This document shows, one piece after another, positions 61,952-62,016 of a stretch of 62,016 bases of DNA. The notes beneath the pieces are model-generated. The model was given only the letters and a program-made list of their open reading frames with translations, made no database searches and was not told the DNA's origin. The stretch comes from Streptomyces sp. sk2.1 (GTDB lineage Bacteria > Actinomycetota > Actinomycetes > Streptomycetales > Streptomycetaceae): NCBI RefSeq assembly GCF_008120935.1, contig NZ_RDBO01000033.1, forward strand, positions 226,735 to 288,750. The letters run 5' to 3'. Within the stretch, counting starts at the first letter, position 1. The number at the start of each line of letters is the position of its first letter. Position numbers and translations under genes: made by a program.

Positions 61952-62016
61952 TCAGTCGTGCGGTGCTGCGGGTGCGGGTGCGGGTGCGGGTGCGGGTGCG
62001 GGTGCGGGTGCGGGTG
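61952..62016 (-). CDS. C-terminal end of a gene cut by the window edge (Pro-Ala-rich tail)
   Basis: The minus strand reads repeated Pro-Ala (PAPAPA...), then APHD and a TGA at 61952-61954. A (Pro-Ala)n tail just upstream of a sortase gene would suit a wall-spanning or surface protein, but no sorting motif is visible. The coding sequence lies mostly outside the window, so the call is weak and rests on the frame, the stop and the 18-bp spacing. Confidence 0.45.
   Translation of the reverse strand, partial: PAPAPAPAPAPAPAPAAPHD
61968..62016. repeat. Hexanucleotide tandem repeat GCGGGT (at least 8 units) at the window end
   Basis: Eight perfect GCGGGT units and the first base of a ninth, continuing past the window. 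On the minus strand they code for the Pro-Ala run of the partial gene. Confidence 0.92.

Noticed and set aside
1..62016. tRNA, rRNA, insertion sequences, attachment sites and phage genes
   Set aside because: No transposase or integrase-like protein and no convincing tRNA cloverleaf or rRNA stretch was seen on either strand. A tRNA-finding program would be decisive.

Overview
This 62 kb window is high-GC actinobacterial DNA and almost certainly comes from a Streptomyces. The evidence is the third-position G/C codon bias, rare TTA (bldA) codons, a DmdR/IdeR-type iron box, an XRE/DUF397 gene pair, a class F sortase, and two carbohydrate importers with no ATPase gene nearby. I saw no tRNA, rRNA, CRISPR array, phage or transposase.

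Layout. (1) 0-7.2 kb: a leftward sugar-type ABC importer (lipoprotein plus the first codons of a further gene) faces a rightward operon of split glycine decarboxylase subunits (gcvPA/gcvPB-like), an ATP-NAD-kinase-like protein, a short-chain dehydrogenase and a GntR/FCD regulator. This looks like a catabolic locus. (2) 7.3-13.6 kb: assorted genes. They include a frameshifted serine hydrolase that has also lost its catalytic motifs, an ArsR-VOC pair behind a perfect palindrome, a secreted peptidoglycan-binding protein, and an erythromycin-esterase-like gene divergent from a two-headed MerR regulator. (3) 13.6-36.6 kb: a complete coelichelin-type siderophore cluster in the order known from S. 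coelicolor (cchK, J, I, H, G, F, E, D, C, B, A). It holds a trimodular NRPS whose three adenylation codes read as formyl-hydroxyornithine, threonine and hydroxyornithine, a heterodimeric exporter, a ferri-siderophore importer, tailoring enzymes and four iron boxes. (4) 36.6-51.2 kb: a second set of biosynthetic genes that I cannot match to a described cluster. It contains a glycosyltransferase/epimerase-like fusion, an NDP-sugar epimerase, a Nudix hydrolase, a GHMP kinase, a radical SAM enzyme, a CUT1 importer, an amidinotransferase, a HAD phosphatase, a dimethylformamidase-like protein, a methyltransferase and a GNAT. Two of the genes carry TTA codons. (5) 51.2-52.2 kb: a perfect 249-bp inverted repeat around a 236-bp centre, made from a broken gene. 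(6) 52.3-62 kb: a DUF981 membrane protein, a GT2 glycosyltransferase, a helix-turn-helix protein, the XRE/DUF397 pair, a secreted beta-helix protein of GH55 type with LacI-like operators, a SnoaL-like protein, an FG-GAP repeat protein, a class F sortase, and the Pro-Ala tail of a gene that runs off the window.

How the genes work together. In region 3, CchB hydroxylates ornithine and CchA formylates the product. CchH with its MbtH partner CchK assembles the peptide, and CchJ acts as an esterase. CchG and CchI form one exporter, and CchF with CchC/D/E re-imports the iron complex. The iron boxes lie at every divergent or internal promoter, so the whole set should respond to iron. In region 4 the mix of kinase, epimerase, radical SAM enzyme, amidinotransferase and phosphatase suggests a guanidino-modified sugar or cyclitol product. 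That is inference only.
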